Below are positions 60,050 through 64,000 of a DNA stretch of 64,000 nt, piece after piece. Made by a program: the position numbers and the translations under genes. Numbering within the stretch: position 1 is the first letter of the stretch; every line of letters starts with the position of its first letter. The stretch comes from Oryzias latipes. Taxonomy: Eukaryota; Chordata; Actinopteri; Beloniformes; Adrianichthyidae. The stretch is from contig NC_019876.2 of NCBI RefSeq assembly GCF_002234675.1, forward strand, positions 18,979,354 through 19,043,353, given 5' to 3'. Under the pieces are notes generated by a model. The model did not search any database and was not told the origin of the DNA. It was given only the letters and a program-made list of their open reading frames with translations.

Positions 60050-60415
60050 AATCAACACCAAAGTGTTTGTAATTTAATTATTTATAAATCAGTCACGTTT
60101 TCCATGATCAGAACACAGCAGATTGATAAATAGTCTTTGTAAAATGTTCATATTTATTATGTTTTTACTCTGACAAATAAGTGTCATTCTCCGCGTTAAA
60201 TAGGAGTAGTTCGCCTCCAGACCAGGTGGTGGCGGTAATGCGCCACTTTGTTTTCGTGTCAAGCGCGTTGTGAACAACACCCAAAAGAAAAAAGTACTGA
60301 GCACCGGTGTCTGAATTGCTTTTAAATTCAGAGAACTATATAGAACTATATAGTTCTGCACTATATAGGGTTTTAGTAGTTAGGGATCAGGGCAGGAATT
60401 CGGACACAGGTTCAT
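60050..60415. mobile_element. MITE of the 'cactata(t/a)agt' family, copy 3
   Basis: Contains catgatcagaacacag near 60105 and the end ctgcactatatagggttttag ... gaattcggacac near 60355-60405, as in 13175-13570 and 30942-31830. It sits inside the composite element next to its right arm. Confidence 0.5.
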
Positions 60416-60514
60416 TTCCACTGAAATGCCTTCAGTCGACCAACTTCGTTCCTAACAATAAAGTAAAAAAAAAAACGTTGTTTCTACTGAAATGCCTTCC
60501 GTTTCTATTGAAAT

Positions 60515-60745
60515 TTTCACATGTGTATGTGAGAGCATTTTGGATAGTGTGTGTGAGAGCATTTCACATGTGTATGTGAGAGCATTTTCAGTAGTGTGTG
60601 TGAGAGCATTTTCAGTAGTGTGTGTGAGAGCATTTCACATGTGTATGTGAGAGATTTCACATGTGTATGTGAATTAATACATTTTCAGTTGTATGTATAC
60701 AAGCATTTCACTAGTGTGTGTGAGAGATTTCACATGTGTATGTGA
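60515..60745. repeat. Right arm: tandem 24-bp units
   Basis: Inverse of the left arm, with about 8 units (cacatgtgtatgtgagagca and cagtagtgtgtgtgagagca types). Shorter than the left arm, so the arrays changed length independently. Confidence 0.88.
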
Positions 60746-60783
60746 ATGCTAATTCTGAATAATGTCCTACACGGCACCTCATA

Positions 60784-61440
60784 CAACACTGTGTCTCCTG
60801 ATGACAGAAGGGTTGATCATTGAGATAGGAATGAAACCAGTTGAGAACAGTTTCTGAGGGGCCAACCTGACTCCTAAGTCTGTCTAATAAAATCTGGTGA
60901 TCTACTGCATCAAAGGATCATCACTAGGATCCAGCATCATCAGAACAGAAAGTTTCTCCGAGTCAGAATTATCTATCTATTATCTATCATTTAAAATTTT
61001 TAAAAGGGGCCGTCTCAGTACTGTGATTTGTCCTAAAACCAGATTGACATTTTTCTAAAATATTTTATTCATTTAGGAAATCATGTAGTTTTATAAAAGC
61101 AATTTTCTCAATATATTTACCTAAAAATGGTAAGTTGGATACAGGTCTGTAACTGTCCATAATATTTGGATCCAAGTTACTCTTCTTCAGAAGGGGTCTC
61201 TCCACCGCCGTCTTACAGGCAGAGGGGAAGACACCCATCTGAAGATAGCAGTTTAATATGTTTAAAAGCTCTGACTCAAAGAATCCATACAATGTTTTAA
61301 AAAGATTAATGGGCATTGGGTCTAAAAGAAGGCAGTTTGTAGTGTTTGCTTGGGAAAAAAACTCCACCAAGCATCTTCTCATCAACCAGGACAAAACTCT
61401 CCAGTGTTTCCTCGGGTAAAGACAATGCCACTGACCTACT
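60784..61440 (-). pseudogene. LINE fragment, antisense (linker to mid reverse transcriptase)
   Basis: The minus-strand frame 61394-61065 reads LLDPMPINLFKTL, PSACKTAVERPLLKKSNLDP and YRPVSNLPFLGKYIEK. After frameshifts, VLNWFHSYLNDQPF appears near 60860-60820. The piece between this and the YVDD region at 55083 (the GVPQGS block) is absent, so the two fragments either belong to one deleted copy or to two copies. Confidence 0.75.
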
Positions 61441-61690
61441 AGGATTAGTGCAATGTGCTATGGGCGGTCGACCCTCTGATTGGAAGATTACAGTTTCAAT
61501 TCACGCCCATGTGTCGAAGTGTCCTTGGGCAAGATACGGAACCTCACCTTGCCTCTGGTGGAAGGTTGGCACCAGTGTTCAACAGTGGAGCCGACACCAG
61601 TGTGTGAATGTGTGTGTGAATGGGTCTGTGACTGCAAAGCGCTTTGGGAATTCTAGGAAGGTAGAAAGCGTTATTTAGGTATACGCCATT
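61441..61690 (+). mobile_element. tRNA-derived SINE inside LINE sequence
   Basis: B-box-like agtttcaattc near 61494, a body with gtgtccttgggcaagata, ggtgtgtgaatg-type repeats and gcaaagcgctttgggaattc, and an end tatttaggtatacgccattt. This is the common layout of a teleost SINE/MITE family. It separates LINE parts at 60784-61440 and 61691-62695. Confidence 0.55.
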
Positions 61691-62695
61691 TACCATTAAC
61701 CAGAATGCCAGACAGACAGCGATCCCGGGTGAAGCTTAGGAGGAGGATCCACCAAAACCCCGGAAAACCCGGAAGGGCGTTGTGTTACTGCCTCACGTAG
61801 CAGCTGGTGGCGCTTCACTTGTGGGGTGGAGAACTGAGGGATAGCGGCTTCAGGCAACCGGACCGGCGCTACAGCTTCGAGAAAAAGTGTGCTCTGGCCT
61901 TGCTCCCGCGAGGTGTGTCCGGAGGCAGTGGGCCGGTCGAAGAGGGCCCGGAGGCCGCAGTGGAAGTCCCTCCCCAATTCAGAACCCTGATCGTAGCCGA
62001 TGAGGGGAAGGCAGGAGGCGCCATCAGGACCAGCACCAGCAGTAGGAGATGAGACTGCTGGAGGTCCATGCTGACACAACCCCAGTCCCGCTGGGTCCTG
62101 TTGGTTCGTTAGCAAATCAGCAGGGCCCGGATCTTCAGCCACCGGGGCATTGCGGTTGGAGAGCGCCAATTTAGCCGAGCAAGCAGCATCAGGTTTCGGC
62201 CCATGGCTCTTCCGGGCCTCCGCCCATGACAGCTTGGGTGTAGAGCTGAGTGCTGGGTCCCTGAGACCAGCATCGGCCTGCTCTTGCTCGAGGTCAGTTG
62301 GAAACTGAACCCACTATCCAGGGTTGGGGTTGTCTGGGCACCGGATCTCGTCGGTCAGCTCCAATCCATCTGTAACACCACCACGAAGATTCACAACATT
62401 GCTGTCGGAGCCAGTGGAGTGAGCTTCAGCTTCAGCAGGCTTTCCTGGCTTGGTCCTCCATGACTGACTGCTGGAGGTAGGAGGTATAATTCGACTGGGA
62501 TGCTGTAACTGAGAGTATTTTATCGATCAGTTGTTATTTCTCCTTAAGCTCAGATCTTAGCTTTTGAGTGGTGACTTGAAGTTGGCAGTGATCCGAGTTG
62601 CAGTCTCCACAAACGGGAGCTCTAGAATCTCCGTCAGGAGGCGAGTCTGCCATCTTGCCAGCCATCTTCTTGTTTGTTTCATCCTGCATTTTTTT
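61691..62695 (-). pseudogene. LINE 5' region / ORF1 remnant, antisense
   Basis: On the minus strand, from about 62650, a frame reads MADSPPDGDSRAPVCGDC and then LQVTTQKLRSELKEK, a short coiled-coil-like ORF1 start. It is followed by stops and shifted frames. The 157-codon frame at 62169-61696 is Pro- and Gly-rich and probably a shadow or degraded part of ORF1. It is consistent with the 5' portion of the LINE whose later parts lie to the left. Confidence 0.5.
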
Positions 62696-64000
62696 TCTTC
62701 AGAACTAAATTAAACCAAAAAGAATGCTGTTCCCATTTCTTTGGAATAGTCTGTAAATAAAATACCCATATAATTTGAAGCTGCTTGTGTCTGACCCATC
62801 ATTCTACACCTGACTACATAAGGATCCTTTTAGTATTAATAGTAATAGTTGGATTATTAGGCATTTTTTTATGTACTTAAGTATCAACAAATGCGTTTGT
62901 GCATTACTTACCATTACTTAGCATAAGCCTACAATGAAATGCATTGGTGATCAGTTAGGTAATGGCTAAACATAGGTCAACTGCTTACTTGTGATTTATA
63001 TTTAGATACCATATTTGATATTTAATTAATGCACTAACAAACATTGATGTAGGTACATCGTAATTGTCTCAATCATCTGAACGCACAGATTGAGGCTGCA
63101 CAGGTGAGTTCCTGTTCAAACTTTTCTCCCACTGTGTCCTGGAGCTCGTAAACACACAAACCTATGTTTCAAGGCACCACAATAGTGCAACACATCCTTT
63201 CAGAACTGCTACCATATTTAACTCATTCACAGTTTTTTTATGTTTGTGTTCATTTCTTTAAAAAAGTTTTTCTTCATTTATTCACATGGTCCTGAATCAG
63301 AACAGGAGGGTTACACTAAATAATAAGCATCTGTCCATGCATCCATCAGCATTTCACACAAGTTGGCTTTGTCACAGCTTACACAGCTTGTAACGCAGTA
63401 GTAATTCTAATGCTTCCTACACTGTAAAAACACATAATCTCACCAAGTATTTTCGTCTAATCTTTGTCTTAAATACCTTATTAAGTTTAGAATCAGCTTT
63501 ATTAATCCTATAGGTAAATTAAGTTATAGTTGAAGCCTAATCCAAGCACAATAGAATAATACAAAATGGACAGGGAAGAAATTCTTACATACATGTTCAC
63601 ACATGGCAGCACACTTGACATGAGACAAAACTATATAACTAACCAGTAACTTTTCAGTTTTATGTAATGACTAGTTTCAAGACAATAAGTCTTTAAAATC
63701 TTGTCGAGTCATTTAATCTTGAAAAAAAATCTTGTTTTAGCAATGCATATAATGAAACACCTTTTTACTTTGCATGATATTTTCAAGCAGAAGTTTTATT
63801 TGTAATGGTAAGTGGACTTATTTAAAGAAACAGATTTGCTTGACTTAGGGAAACTGGAAAATTTTATTTGACTTACTTGACCAATTTATGTGCAACTTTA
63901 TTGACAAAGACAAGTCATTTAAGAAAAAAATTAGAATTTTAGTCTTTAATATGATCATGATCTCGAAAAAGGGATAATTGGACCGTCTTCTTGTTTAAAA
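62696..64000. other. No gene or clear repeat seen
   Basis: AT-rich. The cactgtaaaaacac at about 63420 resembles the ends of some DNA transposons, but no partner end was found. It may be intron of the rin1-like gene. Confidence 0.4.

Larger units (their letters stand above)
55084..60783. mobile_element. Composite inverted-repeat element containing Harbinger genes
   Basis: The ends are inverted copies: atgaggtgccgtgtaggaca at 55081-55100 and its inverse at 60763-60782, then ttcagaattagcattcac and its inverse. After these come arms of 24-bp tandem units (55200-55545 and 60515-60745), then matching 'gaaacggaaggcatttcagt' blocks. Inside are a Myb/SANT-like remnant (plus), a GC-rich repeat, a broken Harbinger transposase (minus) and a MITE. 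The flank caacact occurs at both outer borders (55074-55080 and 60784-60790). Alternatively TAA at 55102-55104 and 60760-60762 is a 3-bp Harbinger duplication. LINE sequence lies on both sides. Confidence 0.68.

Noticed and set aside
61696-62169. 157-codon Pro/Gly-rich frame as a host gene
   Set aside because: No splice context or domain. It lies between a LINE ORF1-like start and a SINE, so it is best seen as LINE debris.

Overview
The window is vertebrate nuclear DNA, almost certainly from a ray-finned (teleost) fish. Its genes are split by canonical GT-AG introns. It carries a fish-type six7 homeobox gene, and the spaces between genes are filled with fish-typical repeats: Tc1-like, hAT-like, piggyBac-like (TTAA) and Harbinger elements, L2/CR1-clade LINEs, tRNA-derived SINEs and solo LTRs. 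I cannot name the species.

Layout, left to right. 1-282: last exon of pfdn2 (prefoldin subunit 2). 1702-1783 (minus): a tRNA-Ser(GCT). 2308-4391: a complete two-exon b4gat1, the glucuronyltransferase that primes matriglycan on alpha-dystroglycan. 4392-23900: about 19 kb without a recognisable host gene, holding nested transposons, two Tc1-like relics, a SINE and a LINE-into-LINE cluster. 24193-26594: a complete three-exon six7, with a TATA box at 23930 and a poly(A) signal at 27529. 27535-33957: intergenic, with a hAT element, a split MITE, a solo LTR carrying a 7-bp minisatellite, and a long foldback element. 33958-47603: a complete nine-exon actr2 (ARP2) paralogue of exactly 394 codons, whose introns hold stacked transposons, including a LINE with an uninterrupted reverse-transcriptase frame. 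50242-50565 (minus): an isolated C-terminal RA-domain exon that looks like a Ras/Rab-interactor (rin1) gene. 52580-62700: a transposon complex around a roughly 5.7-kb inverted-repeat element (55084-60783) with tandem 24-bp-unit arms, a spliced Myb/SANT-like remnant, a broken Harbinger transposase and a GC-rich repeat, set between LINE fragments. 62700-64000: nothing recognised.

The host genes are functionally unrelated: a chaperone subunit, a Golgi glycosyltransferase, a retina and forebrain transcription factor, an actin-nucleating subunit and a Rab5 exchange factor. They are single units, not an operon-like system. The least ordinary content is the Harbinger-containing inverted-repeat element, the multi-level nesting with readable target-site duplications, and the divergence of the ARP2 copy. 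I found no CRISPR array and no prokaryote-like defence system.
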